Positions 1 through 22,954 are shown, counted from the first letter of the stretch. The stretch: 64,000 bases of DNA from Apricaphanius iberus (GCA_028564705.1 JAPXFQ010000344.1:1617001-1681000); one strand, 5' to 3'. Program-made: numbers and translations. Notes: generated by a model not told the origin, from the sequence alone.

Positions 1-3000
1 CTGCATCTGTTTAGTATTTGCATGTATCATTTGTATTTGGAAATAAATCTGACTCGGAGTCCAGTCCATCAAGGCCATAGACACGATCTTCTGAATTTCC
101 TACTTGTGTAAGAATATGTTCACACACTGCGAATATTGGCTCTAATTTAGCAAATTAGCACTTGCCATAATGTATTCTCCACATACCTTACTTGTCGTCT
201 GTCTTATTTTTCTGACTGTCCAAGGAAAGTTGAAGAGATTCAATGTTGGCTGTCATTTCCCCAGTATGTTTGCTCCTACAAGGGGGGGCTTCCATCCTGC
301 AACCTGCAGCACAGAGTTCCAATCCAGCTCCTTTCTCAGGATTTCCATCTTTATGACCCTCCGTTGCTTATTGTGGATTTTCAAAAGTCTTAGTCTTTCC
401 ATCCTGCAAAAACAGCATGAGTTTTGAGGGATAGAGTACACAAGACTTGATTTTCCGCTCCTGAAGTTGTTTTCTTATATTTTATGCGCTCCTTAAAAAC
501 TTTGGTAGTATAATCCTCATCATAATATATCCCCTGGTCCCTTATCCGTATCTCCTTTAGAGACCATGCAGCATGTAGCAGGGGTCTTATCTCCTTATTC
601 GGTTGACTATTTGTAAAATTTGTTCCTCAGAGTTAGAAGGAAAATCCAGCACCAAGCAAATCCAGAGGGGGCAGGATTACTTATTGAGTTTATATTATTA
701 GTATTAATATAATGATTAGCAGAATACTGTGGTGTTTTAAAATTAAAGTGGCATACTCAGTTTAAAATTAATAAATGAGTTGGATAATTTTAAAAATATT
801 TAACTATTTAACAGTATTTACTGAATGTGCATATGTACTTGTGCATTAAAAAGTAAACATTATTTCCAAGAAATTAGCAGAATATAAACTGAAAAAATGT
901 GTAAATAACTGCAGCAAAATGTTTTTAGTGAGTTAAATAGTGCAAATTACAGCAGACGTTTAAAACATTATTGAGTTGTTTGGAAGCAGTTTTGGTTGTA
1001 AAGTCAGCTGCTGGGAGAAAGGACCTGCAGAAAGGCTCCTTCATGCATCCAGGATGCAGCAGTCTGTCACTAAAGGAGCCCTGCTCCTTAGCAACACCTT
1101 CATGCATGGTATGGTAGACACTTTCCGTTAGTGATGTTATTTTGTTATTTAGTGGTTCTGTCTCCCACTACCTGCACTTGATCCATTTGTTCCAATAAAA
1201 GCACTTTCTCTTTCCTGATTTTTAATAATACTACAATAAATACACTAAAGCCACATTTGAAAGAGAATAGTATGAAGGTCATTTAAAATAAGCCTGCATG
1301 TTTTGCTATTAAAAATATCTCTATTTGTTAAGTCAAAAGTTTTTTTTTTCCATATCAAATACACTAAACCTTACAGAATATATTTTTTTTATTGTGACAC
1401 ATATGCAGCAGGTGAGTTTAGGGAACCTGGAGGAAGTGTGAAAGGGAGAGCGGCGTCTACATAGGGACTGATTACAGTGGCAGCAGCTAAAAATATAGAT
1501 TCTGATATTGTTAATGGATATGTTGTAAACAATAATGTAGATGTGAACTTGTGCTGAAATAATTTTACCTTGTGAAGCAAGGCTGCATTGCCAGCTGTAT
1601 GTCTGTGAGTGGTAAGCTATACCTATGAATTAAGTAATTAAGTTCAATACTGGTCAACGAGGCACAAGCGGCTTGTGTTAGAAGACGTGGAGAAACATTG
1701 CATGTAGATGAAGACATTTTTCTTTGTCTACTTAAATTATGTTAAATCCCTTATCCAAATTAACTAAAACATAATGCTATACTTTTGCAGCTTGTCCTTA
1801 CAGCAAGATTAAAAGACGGCAAACCATGCACATCATTGTTGTACATTTTTAAAGGGCCCTAATTTTTTGGCAGACCTCTAGAAGTTTGCTCTGTTTCTTT
1901 ATGTGGAATTTATTGTGGAACTCAAAACTCAGACAAATATAATTAAGATTTTTTTTTCATATATTTTATTTTAGGTCTTGCCACTGCTGAGATGCTATTT
2001 ATGGTTACAGTCTGAATTCTGGGTCTGCCCAAATTCTTGTGTTTTCCCAAACCACTTTTCATGGTGCTGTACTTTGGTTTGTGCTCATTTTGGAATAATG
2101 AGATTTCTGGAAATGGTTATTGTGTTTATTTTCTGGTATGTTTTCCACCGTTCCTCCCTGCTGTTCATAATTCATCTGTTTTAAATGTATTTTGTTAACT
2201 TTTAAACATAATAATGATCATGTTTACAACAATTTTTTTTCCGAGTGAGACTTGTAAGACACTCTTTGATCCTATGTTTGATCTGAAAAACCTGATATAA
2301 AGTGGTTTTTTTGGTGAAGATTTCACAAAGAAACAAACTTCTATTTAATGTACCTGTGACAAATACCCAATGACTTGTTTTTTTTCAGGAAAGGAAGGAA
2401 GACGGAAACATTTCCTTGCTTAATTTGATTTTTTCTGTTTGTTTCTATAGATGCATAAAATTTCTTTATCACTTTTTAACCAAGAAAGCTTCTGTTGCGT
2501 TTTTTATTGGCTTAGAGGCAGGTTACACTCTCAGGCTATCAGTATACAAATGGAACAAGTATCATTGCATGCTCAGACTTATTCCAAAGGTCAGTGTAGA
2601 GAATAACTGTTTTTTGTGGGGGAATAGGTCAAAGGGTATGGATTTATGCATGGGGAGAACATTTAAGTTCCACACATAAAAAACATGATTCAAATTGGAG
2701 GCCTTTTGCTGCGAGTTTAAAATTTTGCATATGGAACTGAGTACAAATGCACACCAAACTGTTCAGGTTTTTAACTTCACCAGTTTATACTTGTTTGTTG
2801 TGTGAGTATGACAAAAATTGAACAGTTTGAGGGGTATTTCAGTTAAGTCAATGCTTCCGAACAATGAGCTGTACATATTTATCCACATACTTGTTTGTAG
2901 GGTTATTAATGAGAGGATGTTGTTCATATAGTTTCTTCTTCATTTCTTGAGGTCTGTTGGTGTACAATTGATGTCACCAGTGTGAGTACAGTGTCAAAAT

Positions 3001-6000
3001 CTAACACACATAAAAGGCATTCACTATAATAAAGTGAGTAAAGATAAAGTGTCAGTGGAGTTATACAAAAGTCTATAGAATTTAACAAAAAATGTAAATA
3101 GTACCAAACTTTTGTTGATGCGCGTTGATTTAGAAATTCAAAAGATCTTTTGTGAATGTTTCCACAGTTTTTCTTAGTGCAATGAGATTGAAGAGATAAA
3201 TGTTATATGACCTTAGTGCAGAAACAACAAGCAGTTGCCTTTCCCATGGTGCAAACATCAGTATACTGGCACAGGATCAAATGGACTGAAGCTCATTTCC
3301 ATGAAGTATTACATCTGCAAGTTGACAGCTACTTCAAAGAATTTAGTTACTCACCACTTGATAGATGCTCCCAGTCTTCATATGCCTATTAACTAGAAAT
3401 GTGTCTACAGATGCCCTTTTCGGATTTTAAAATGTTTAATTTGGTCATTTTAATTAATGTATCTAAATTATTAAGAATGGTTAGATATAAGAATAATAAT
3501 TATTTTTTAACTGGATAGTAAGGAAGGTTTGCATAAAGAACTTTACTGGTTTTTCGACAATTTTAAATAGATATTAAAATAATACACTGTTTTTTGAGTT
3601 GTATCAAGTATCATGTACAAATGTTTAATATTACTTTTCTTTAAGAAACAGATTTTAAATCTTAGAGAATTACCATATCAAAACACTAATAAGAGCAACG
3701 TGAAAAGTGGAATCATCTTTCTCGATCCCATTCTTCATACATTTTCATGGAAAATATGTTTTTGCTTTCCTTTGAGTGGGCAGACAGATACTAAGATCAG
3801 AGGCAGAACAGGGAGCTAGAAGATTATTATTAAGAAAGAATAGAGTTTCAAAAAAAGAGTTGCACACTCAGTTATAGTGAGCATTGTTCTGAGGAGTTAC
3901 TGTAAATTACATTTGTTTTTCTTCTCCTTTGTCTCTTCCTTTTATCAATGGATACGAGTTGCACTCTATGAACGGCTATCATCAGTTTTAAAAGGAATTC
4001 ATTGGATAGATTCTTCTTTGTCACATTAAGACTATAAACTTTCTTTACTTTTTATACTGCATGCCAGCTAATTGTTTTGGCACACCCATGGTTTCTGAGG
4101 GAACTGACATGACGTGAGTAGGTTTATAAATTTACAAACTTTATTCAAAGAAAAGTGAAGAAAAAGTTAGTGTAAATCGCCACTAAATATGTTTTTTTTT
4201 TTCCTTCTTCAGAAGATCTAAAAAAAAACATCTGTTACACTGAAGTGCTATATGGGTGGAAAAAAGTAACTGGAAAAACAGAGGGTAACGAAATTAATGA
4301 GAATGTAGAACTTTCTGCAGGTGATCAAAACGGTGTCACATTTGAACAAAGCAGAACACCTGTTTAAAGAGATTCAGAAATGATGAGCAAATTCACAAAC
4401 AGAGGCCACTATCCAACATTTTTTAGTGTTTTGAAACTGAAGAGATTTATTTTTGATGTAATATTCGTAGTACACAGCAGACTGACAGGGAGTTATCTGC
4501 ATAACCTCATGTATTTTTGCATTACATTGTTTGAGCAGCCAGTGGGAGGTATACCTTTGATGAGTTACATGAAAGAAAATCTAAAACTGAGAATGAATAC
4601 AGCAAGTCTCCCAAACTGCTGAGGTAAGCTATGTGACATACTGCATTGGGTAAACTTAAAGCTGTTTGGATAATATGAAAAGCAATTTTTTTCCTCTTCA
4701 TTGTTGATCCTCATCATATTTTCCTTCTGTTATTTAATTGTAAGAATTTCCTGAAGATGCTTTTGTTCCCAACGGAGATCCAGGACTTTTGACGTTGGAT
4801 ACCTGATAAAATCTAAGATAACCACAAAAAGACATCCAAGTTGTCTTCCATTTTTCTTATTTTTGATTACAATATTTCAATATTTAGCAGTTTGTGGTCA
4901 AAAAAATTAGTAAGTACACTGATTAACAAGATAGCTGTATGACTGGCTGGTGGGCTGTCATACATTCTATTTGAGTAAAGGAAGCCCCCTTCTGTCTGCT
5001 CTTGTGTGGTACTGAGACTCCTCTGCTTGCCCTCTGGCTGCTTGCAAGAAGAGCCCTTCACACTTCCCCAGTGAAACCAGAGCCTTACCTTCAGCCCCCT
5101 GACTTGCCATGTTCTTTGGTCTATTTTTACTCCAGCAGAGGCTACAGCCTGCTGAGCCACAGCTGCAGTGTGGTGGTGGAGTGTAGGTGTATCGGCATGG
5201 GTGTGTGGTTGAACCAATTTTAACAAAATGCGTATAGAATTGCTGAAGGAGAATTAGCCTGCACCTAATTTAAAAACTCTTTTTTTTATTCCAAAGATGT
5301 GATTTCAGGCTTTGGTGGTTATGAGTTATTATTCCCTCAAGAAGAAATAAAATATGTCTTTAACCTATGAGTTTAAGACGTTACATCCTTGAAGCATTTT
5401 AAATTGGTGTTACATTTGTTCTCTTTAGTTGTTTGGTTACAAATATGGAGATTAAATTCTATCACAAATCTTACTCATCACTACTCATCAGTAAAATCAA
5501 CTGAAAGGTCACATGGATCGGAGGTTGAACTTGATTCGCCAGTATTATCCCTCTGCTCTACTTTAAGAGGTAGTAACAAAACCCTAGTGACTTTGAAGTA
5601 AAGAGATGAGACAGAATTAAAGGCTGTAGTTTCTGAATGTACACACAGGCAGTGGCCTCACTAAAACTATTTGCATCATCAGAATGTCAAGGTGATCTAT
5701 AGAGGGGGTGTTGTGTGTTTAATTGAGGACTGATGACCTGAACAGGGCTTTAGGTTGAGGAGCAAGACTACATTTTGTCCTGTGCTCTTCGTCCTGCCCT
5801 ACTGTACCTCATTCTTTCTTCCTAACTTGTGCATATTCATCTTCTTTCCCTACCAAACCCCCTCTTTTTCTTTTTTTTCTTTTTTTTTTTACAAATCCTT
5901 TTTGTCCCACACATTTCACTGAGCTCTCTTTAATGGCCTCATCTTTGCTCCTTGTATCCGAAGCAGAAGTGACATTTACGTTTGCATTTAAATTTCTATC

Positions 6001-6449
6001 AATCAGTATTAATAATAATATATGCCAATCACGGATAAAATAATAACTGTAGACACAGCAAGCACTTTTGCCAACAAAGACACTCCCAACCAAACACACA
6101 CACCCACGCACACATGCACCTCCAAAGAAGATAAAATGAGCAACTTACCCTGTTATAGTCCAATAAACATAAATAAACCATCTTATACAAAAATTGTCTT
6201 TTTACATCCAAAATGGTCAGATTAAAGTCCTCCAATAAAGTGGTTTATCTCGACAATAATAAAGCCCATTAAAAAAGCTAATGAACAATGAAAATTAACC
6301 TCTGAAATTTGAAGTCCTCATCTTTCCCTATCCTTCCGCTCGGCTCCAAAAGACGTCACAATACCATTCTGATGCATTCACTTGTAGACGACTAGATCTT
6401 TGTATGTCTTCTTGTTCCTGGTTGAGCTGACATCTGGCTTTAAAACTGT

Positions 6450-7125
6450 ATGACAAAGCAAGGCAATTTTATTTGTATAGCACACTTTCAGCACAAGGTA
6501 ATTCAAGGTGCTTTATATGATTCGGTGGTAAAGAAACCAAGAATATAATAAAAGCATGGTATGTAAGAAACAGCAAAAGTATGAAAATGAAAGACAGAAC
6601 AGATAAGAATCAATAAAAGAAAACATTTAGCATTTGATTAAAAACAGCTATTTAGGAAAAACATAAAAATAAATTGTATGTCTGTCTTTTTCTGTGCAAA
6701 TCAGATGGAGACATCCTACCCAGGCATGCACCAGTATTCACAACCACTACAACTTAAAACGGTTGTCTCAAAAACAGACTCAACCAAACACCGCTTAAAA
6801 GACATTGCCAACTGTTAAACACCTTAAATAAAAAATAAACATGAGAATCAATAAGAGAAAAAAATAGCATTTGATTAAAAACAAAATTTTGGAAAAGCAT
6901 AAAAAGAAAATTTATGTCAAAAATCTATACTAGAATATTACTCAAAGCCATAAAACACCAGAATAGGTGAAATAAAGTATTTAGCATTTGATTAAAAACA
7001 ACAACTTAGGAAAATAAATAAAATAAAAAAATATTACATTACTCAAAGGCCGCACTAAAAACGGAAGTTTTAATCTTTGATTCAAAAGAGCGTAAGGAAG
7101 TTTGTTCCAGATTTGTGGAGTATTG
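6450..7125 (-). repeat. LINE-type 3' tail with internal triplicated unit
   Basis: On the minus strand this reads into the same tail seen on the plus strand at 28500-28797 and 35165-35360, ending in a sequence like tgctatacaaataaaattg. Within it a unit of about 75 bp containing tagcatttgattaaaaaca occurs three times, near 6606-6680, 6841-6915 and 6960-7030. The family is a common teleost interspersed repeat; I do not know its name. Confidence 0.6.
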
Positions 7126-7133
7126 GGAGCTTA

Positions 7134-7756
7134 AAGCCCAGTTTATGCTTCTCCGTTTTGACAGAGACAGATTGACGCAACGCCATTAGACGTCGACGCA
7201 AGGGCTCTCTGTTCCTACGCAAGGACGCACTCGGTAGAGCCCCATTTTTTAACTATCCGTCAACGGAGAGCTTATGCCTGTGATTGGTCAGGTCAGTAAC
7301 AGCCAGAGATCGCTTCACCAGAACGGCTCTATAGTTGCTGTAATCAGTAGTTAATGCAGCGTTTGGCCACTACATGCTTTATATTGAAAGGATAATTTAT
7401 CTAATATGTTCTTTTGCCGATTTTAAACACAAGGAGGTGTAGGAAAACAAAAAGGATACTGTGTTTTTCCATTTGTTTTTAGAGTATTCTATGAGCTGCA
7501 CTTGTAGTAAAAAGATTTACAGCTTAATCAAAACTTCTGTCATTCATTGCTCCTTTAGGAAGAAATGAGTTCACAAGCCAAGAAAAAAACTGAAACGGCG
7601 CTTGGATAGTAGGCAGAACGGCCCGAAAACTTAGCACCCCCCGATATCCTGGTCGACCAACGCTGGAAAAACAATGCAGAACAGAGAGAATAAACATACT
7701 GCTATAAACGAAAAATACTTCTGCGTCTGAGTGCCAGAGAAGCATAAACTAGGCTT
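7134..7756. mobile_element. MITE with terminal inverted repeats and TA target site
   Basis: The left end aagcccagtttatgcttctc and the inverted right end aagcctagtttatgcttctc agree at 19 of 20 positions, and both ends are flanked by TA. The interior is about 620 bp with no transposase and contains short GACGCA-type motifs near the ends. The TA flanks fit a Tc1/mariner-mobilised non-autonomous element, which is inference. A partial relative with one end lies at 27125-27296. Confidence 0.6.
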
Positions 7757-8374
7757 TAGTCACACCCTTCTCCTTCCGGTCCATGGACCTCCTTCTGCCA
7801 AAAAAAAAAGAGAGTTAATGGAGTGATTAAAAAAAAGTCATATTTTTGATCCCTTTTCAAATGCGCCGTGGATCGAACATAGGATGTCCGTGAATTTGAA
7901 AGACTAATTTTGATGCAGAGAAAACGCTGATTTTCAACCGGTGTCAAAAGTTACTTTAGGTTTTGTGTAAAAACGTTTGGCGGACTACAACTGCAGAAGC
8001 AGAAGGAAAGCAAGGGTTGTAACCTCCAGGACGAAGAAAGGAGCATTAAACATGGAGAAAACCTTTATAAATCTGAACATGTGGAAAGTAGCAGCTATAT
8101 GTCGGGGATGAAGCAATTGCTGCAGTGAGAGCCAGCATGGAGGAGAAGCTCTGCTAGGTCTTTGTGAGTGTTTTATATGCTATAGCTAGCTAGCTCGTGC
8201 TACCTAGCTCGCGCTAGCTGCATGACATCATACATGTCATACATCATACACTTCTGACTTTTAATTTGTAGCCATTTTAATTGAAAATTCAAATTTCCAA
8301 TCAAATAAATTGTAATCCACTTGACAAACACAGTCAAAATGTACAACATTAGTTATCATGTAAATTGAAGTACA

Positions 8375-8770
8375 ACATATGTGTCTATTGCCTCATCATT
8401 GCCCATCCGACATTTGCCAAAAAATATTCCCAAGCCCATTGGGAATGTGCTATGCAGACTGATGAGAAAACATTGGGTGGACAAAATCTCCTCCACATTG
8501 AACCCTACGTTGAAGACTTATTACCATCTACTGCAAACACTTGATGGCAGTTGTTGCTGCCAACGGCGGACAAGCAGTTCTGAGACAATTACTTTTTATA
8601 CGTAGGACAAAGGGTACTTTAGATACCTTTTCTCTCATATGAAATAAAAGCATCCTTTAAAACTGCTCTTTGTATTTATCCATGTTAGATTTGACATTAA
8701 AATATATTAGACAATCTAAAGCATTTAAGAAATTTAGAAATAATGCTGATCAGTATTTTTCCCCGCAAAC
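8375..8770 (+). mobile_element. Tc1-like transposon relic, 3' part
   Basis: The sequence around 8535-8620 (gcaaacacttgatggcagtt, then ggcaattactttttata with changes) is the 3' end of a widespread fish Tc1-like family. A second decayed copy is at 34600-34960. No intact transposase frame remains; only the end of the coding region and the 3' non-coding end can be followed. Confidence 0.55.
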
Positions 8771-9272
8771 GCAGCGACAGTTCATTTCCGTTTTCCTTTT
8801 CTAGTATAGATTTTTGTCTAATGGACAATAAAAGAGGTGTGAAGTGACTGTAGCCTTTTGGCAGCTTTCCACTGGAGTGAATAATCTTGGCTCCCTTTGG
8901 TTATCGACTTCCCCAAAACATCCAGCTGTTCTCGGTCAGCCATGGTATTGTGTTAGGGTACAACTGAAGTGGATTACATCTCCTTTATGTCTCCAGGTGG
9001 TTCTCAGGATAGGAGACTATCCCCTATCCTAACCAGAATAAGAAAAATAATATTAATATACTGTAAAATAACTTCAAACCTACTTTGCAATGCTGCATGT
9101 TTAAGCTATAATGCGTCTGTTAGAGTTATTATAGATGGGTTTAGGGACCCTTTAAAACAGCTCCTAAGTCCTGCAGTTCATAGTAAAAGTCATAGTAGTA
9201 GTCTTTTTTCACTGATGTACTTCGTCTTGCTTCCTACTTAATTCTCTTTCTTCTGCTCTTGGTCTTTTACAG

Positions 9273-18085
<8,813 letters not shown>

Positions 18086-18830
18086 TAAAGGCCAGTTATC
18101 TATTATATCAGAGTAGGATTATTCAGTGAAACATACACCAGCCCCAGAAGACCTTCGACAAAAAGGCTCAGGAAGTGATGCTGACAGGCTCGGTTTTTTT
18201 GTTTTTTTCTGGTTTTAAAGCTGATAGTTTTGGTCAGGCTCTCTCTGGTCTTTTTTATGAAGAGAAAACTGGAACACTGACAGACTTTATTTGTTATTAT
18301 TTGATTAAATATGTTTTTACAGACAATTCAAGTCAGTAATCACTTAAGTTTCTGTTTTTGTCAAAGCTGTCTTAGAAGGTCAGGCCACTTCACAATGGTA
18401 AACTGTAAGAATGTGACAGCTTGTGTTAATGTTTTTAAGATTGAATGCACAACTGTTTTTTTTTTCTTCAGCTTGATTTTATGAGTCACAGCAGCCTTTT
18501 ATCATTAGGATCTTTTCATCTTCTAAGCTCTGCTTCATGAACCTCCTGATTGATGTTGGGCAAGCCTTTTACAGCTACAGAGTGGTGGCAGATTGACGTG
18601 AATGATTGTAAGAAGGATCAATAGCCTGTGCTGAACAGAGTACAGCCAAAACCGACATGCTGTTTTTTTTACCAACTTATTGAATTTAGTTCCCTTTTTA
18701 ACAGTGTACTATTGCCTTTCAAAAAGAAATTAACCTATCTTTATGATGTAAAATGAAAATCTGTTGAACTTTTTAAATATGATAGTAACTCTATAATTGC
18801 AATGGTCAATAAAATAAACTAATATGACAG
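18086..18830 (+). other. snta1: snta1 3' UTR and likely polyadenylation region
   Basis: Unique, non-coding sequence follows the snta1 stop. An AATAAA hexamer occurs at 18808-18813, followed by AT-rich sequence, and another occurs at 19112-19117. I take the first as the likelier poly(A) signal. The exact transcript end cannot be set from sequence alone. Confidence 0.5.
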
Positions 18831-19216
18831 TCTCGTCAGAGTAGCTTATACATCACATTCAGAATATGTTTTTAGTTTCAATTTTTAACATATAAAAACG
18901 TTTAAATCATAAAATGTGTGATTATTCAATGTTATCAATGTTTAAGTTGACTGAACATCTTTTGTAGTTTAGGCCCTTCGCTGATATCTAAACACTAAAC
19001 ACACATATAGTAATATATGTTCTAAACCTTTTTGCTTAAAAAGACAAATGTATTGTATATTCTTATTTAAACAAAGGTGTGCCTTGCAAGGTTGTTTGTA
19101 TATAAACATGTAATAAACTTTGTTAACTTTTGTTTCATATGCCTTTATGTAATTCATAAATCTTTCTAATCTTTCTGTAGCTTTTGCAGAAGAATCCCTA
19201 GTCGTTGGCTCTTATA

Positions 19217-19960
19217 AAGTAGGGCAAATAAGTATTTGGCAGCCATCGAACGTGCAAGTCGCCCCACTCAAAAAGATGAGAGACATCTGTGATTTTCATT
19301 ATGGGTACATTTAAACAGGACAGCCAGGATGTAAAAAGAAAAAAAAAAAACACGCATTGAAACATGAAAGACACATTGTTAATTTTTAAGAATTGATTCT
19401 TATAATGGGGCAGAAAAAAATAGGTATTTGGCTGATAGCAAAGGTTCACCTCAGTACTTTGTAATGTACTGGCAATAAAAGAGGTCAAATGTTTCCTGTA
19501 GGTCTTTAAAAGGTTTTCACACACCGTAGCTGGTATTTTGGCCCATTCTTCCTTGCAGATTTTGTTTAGAAATTTAGATATTTCGGGGCTGTCGCTGAGC
19601 AACACAGATTTTCACCCTCCACAGATTCTGTTTTGGATTTAGGTCTGGAGAATGGTTTTACCACTTTAGAATCTGGAAATTCTTCTTACATAGCCTCTCC
19701 TTCATTGCCGCTGGAAGATCCAGACACATTTCATCGTCAATTCATTCATTGATTAAAGGAGGTTTTTTGGCCAAGTTCTCATGATACATGGCCCCATTCA
19801 TCCTGGTCAGTCCCCTTTGCTGGAAATCAGTCCCAAAGGATAATGCGTCCACCAATGTGCTTCACAGTAGTTATAGTGTTTTTGGGATGTAACTCAGCAT
19901 TTTTCCCACTCCAAATACAGTGAGTGGTGTTGCTGCTATTTGATAGCAATCAGACCCAGG
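19217..19960 (-). mobile_element. Tc1-like transposon relic
   Basis: The left part (gtagggcaaataagtatttg, cagccatcg, atgagagacatctgtgattt) is the terminal repeat of the same Tc1 family as 11845-13613. Further right, minus-strand transposase debris is readable, for example catgatacatggccccattc at about 19780 and cttcacagtagttatagtgt at about 19860. The other end is lost; frames are broken. Confidence 0.7.
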
Positions 19961-20559
19961 GCTTGATTTGCAGAAGCTGAAATGAAAGCTAAATTACTTT
20001 TCACTAATTAGCACCACTGATTTATGTGTAAATCAATAAAACAATGTAATGAAAACGAAAACATTCTTTGGATTAATAAATGTTAGGTTTAAAATTATCT
20101 GGGTAAAGGTAATTAACCTTTGGAGGATTACTTTATTTATGGATTGATCATTGCAGTATAAAATCTAATTCCAGTACTCTGATAAAAAAAGGTGAGTTCA
20201 ATCACGGTAAAAAAGATTATATTCTGTTCTTAAACAATCTATTTTGAACTGAGTTCTGTTTGAACCGTTAATGGCGATCTTTGTTTATGAAATGCAGGCC
20301 TAAACAAACTCATGGGCTTGTTAAGCTTCGCTCCCTGAAACGCATGTAGGGCGTTTGAAGTGGCTCAATTACAATTATTAAACATTAAACAAAGAAAGGA
20401 AAAACTCATGTTTGATTGAGTAGCTCAAATTGCACGCATTAAACAACTCTTTGTCAGAAATCTCAGGCCGATGCCTGGTTTATCCAAAGATACCAGATGA
20501 AACTTAAAAATTCACAATTAAAAAGGGGAACACCTTTAAAATTAGTTATACTAACTAAT

Positions 20560-21060
20560 TTGCTTCTGCCCATACAGACCTCATGAACGTTTAAAGTCCT
20601 CCGAGTTGTTGCACATCGATGGGGGGGGGGCGGTTCTCCAAAGGGCGTAAGCCAGCAGGCTAACAAAATAATGATTTTTATAATGGGGCAGAAAAGATCC
20701 CTAATCTGGCTAGCAGTGCTGGGAAGCTCCTGGCTCCGGCTTTCTCCTGGGTGGCTGCGTAGCGATAGGCCCCCGGCATACACCTCTTAACAGTTGGCTT
20801 TGTGGCAGCGGTGGAATGTGGATTCTGGCTGGTTGAGCTCTCGTCACACATGGCTCACTGCTCCCGTTTTCTCAGCGGTCGGCAGTCTGAAACTCAGAGG
20901 GGGGTTTCGTCGGGCTCTGGGGATAAACATCTTTGTTTATCAATGTTTAAGATTCACCTGGAATGGTGAATCTTAAGCAAGCCGGTCGGTGGCTTGCGTG
21001 AGGAGAACGAGCGGCCGGAAGCAGTTTGTATATGTAGACTCTGTCACCCCACCCCCCAAC
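20560..21060. repeat. GC-rich block, unclassified, with a 12-bp-stem hairpin
   Basis: This patch is clearly more GC-rich than its surroundings, includes a G10-type run near 20620, and contains a perfect inverted repeat ttaagattcacc / ggtgaatcttaa at 20947-20958 and 20965-20976. No long conserved frame is seen. It could be a solo LTR or another old insertion, or a CpG-type regulatory patch; I cannot decide. Confidence 0.3.
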
Positions 21061-22954
21061 AGTGACCCAACAGTGGGATTTATACCACAGAGTTCTCTTT
21101 TGGTCCCATCTGACTGCAGGACATTCTCCAAAACCTCATCTGGAACTGGATTTTACGTCATAATATCTTAAACAAGTTGTTCTTCAGTAGTGCTTTAAAC
21201 AGCTTTTCTGCCATCTGCTGCCTTTCTTTAATAATCTCAGTTGGCTCCTTTTTAGTTTCATTAAGGTCCAGACATATCCGTAGAATGGGCAGAGCAAAGT
21301 GATGATGATTATGATGATGTGATGCTTAAGTCAGCAGGGTTGGTAATTGGAGCACTTAGTCCTGCTGTTAGTCAATGTAAAAAGGAGCAAACAAAGACTA
21401 TGTCCTCATGTGCTTTTTATTGCCATTAAGCAGTGTTATCAGTAAGGAGCAGCTGCTGTGTCAGCCTTTGTGTGTGCCCATTTCCGTTTGTGTGCGCCTG
21501 AACGACAAATACAAGCAGTCTAGTAATAGCAGCTTGAGTTGGATAACAAATCAGAATACAGTGTTCATATTTGATCAAGCCTTCCCCCTACCCCACCACC
21601 CACTTTCAATTTTTTCCCCCGCCCTCTTGTTGAAGTGTTGCTATAGTAACAACTGGGCACACTCATCCTAACAGCATCCATCTCTTCTCAACTATAGTTC
21701 TGCTGCTTAAATTGCCAATCAGCCCCTCAGATTCACTGCGTATGGAGGGAGGAGACAGTGTGAATCTATTTTGATTGACAAGAGTGGAAGGGCACTTTGG
21801 ACGAAAATGAAGGGAAGAGAAAATATACGTAGCAAAATGTGATGTTTATTGGAGGAGAGGAGAGAATATGTTGGATGAAATAACATAAATGCTGTGATCT
21901 TTTGTGTAAAATTATGGAAATCTGACAATATGACATTTCTCTGAAAGTAAGACTGAAAAAAAAGTTCTATATGGTAATGAGAGAATTGAAATAAAACATT
22001 TTCCCCAAGAAGGATTTTCACGTGAGACAAAAATCAGCAAAATATGTTTTTCAGGCTATTTAATATTATCAACATTTAACAATATATAAAGCATTCCTGT
22101 ATTTTATGTCCTCACAAACCTTGTTTTTCAACCCATTTTTATTCAAAGTGTGGCATGATGTTTTGATTGAATTGTTATTAAGAATGGATTTATATTACTA
22201 ACATAATGTTATTGTCATGTAAATGTTTCTATTAGTAGAACATTTACTTGTGCCTTAAATGTTAATCAGAAATTGCCTAAAACACAACATAAAATCACAA
22301 AAAGAAAAGTGGAATACATATCACTAAAAAAGAACCATGAACAATAAAATAAAATAATTATAAATACATCTGAACAATGCATGTACAACTAAATAACTAC
22401 ACACTGTTGTAGAAGGAAATGAGGCAATGCATGAGGCTGTTTTTAGTTCATAATGAAGAAAACTGCCCTTCAAAAGTCTTTAATATATTGTAAATCTTTT
22501 GGATAATTTTCATCATACATTACCTCTAAATAGATAAATTCATTCCACATTTGGAAAATCAACATTTTTAGATTTTATTACCACATAAAAATCTGATCAA
22601 TGTACTTTACTTACTGGTCATTCACCTTGTTCTTGGCTAAATGCATACATTTCACACCAAAACAAGTTCCTTCTTGAGATACAAAACCAGTCTCCCTCTT
22701 TAATTGTATGATAGCTGGACATTGTTGGTGTTAATCATGTATTATTGTTTAAACACATGAATGTGGAATGTTCCGGGATGTTGTTGCCTAGGATGAGTCA
22801 GGTTATTGACATCCACAATTCGATCCTGATATCGTACCTGAATTCTCTACGATGTCCCACAAGGAGGCATTTTAGTCTGATTTAATATCAGACATTAAGA
22901 AAAAAATAAAAGATTATGTGTTGATTTATATTTTATAAACTTTTATTTTAACTT

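Larger units (their letters stand above)
1..9272 (+). other. snta1: snta1 intron (3' part of a long intron)
   Basis: This stretch lies upstream of the first recognisable snta1 exon and ends in a good acceptor (pyrimidine-rich tract then ttttacag at 9272). The exon that should precede it encodes the body of the PDZ domain; I searched for PDZ residues such as the G-D-A-I-L-S-V-N-G region and did not find them, so that exon lies before position 1. From 1 to about 6440 the sequence is AT-rich and I see no gene; a slightly GC-richer patch at 4990-5215 has no recognisable protein. Repeats at 6450-8770 are listed separately. Confidence 0.7.

Noticed and set aside
4867..5226. 119-codon minus-strand frame in a GC-richer patch of the snta1 intron
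   Set aside because: No recognisable domain, no convincing acceptor/donor pair in phase with snta1, and a plus-strand frame is equally open.
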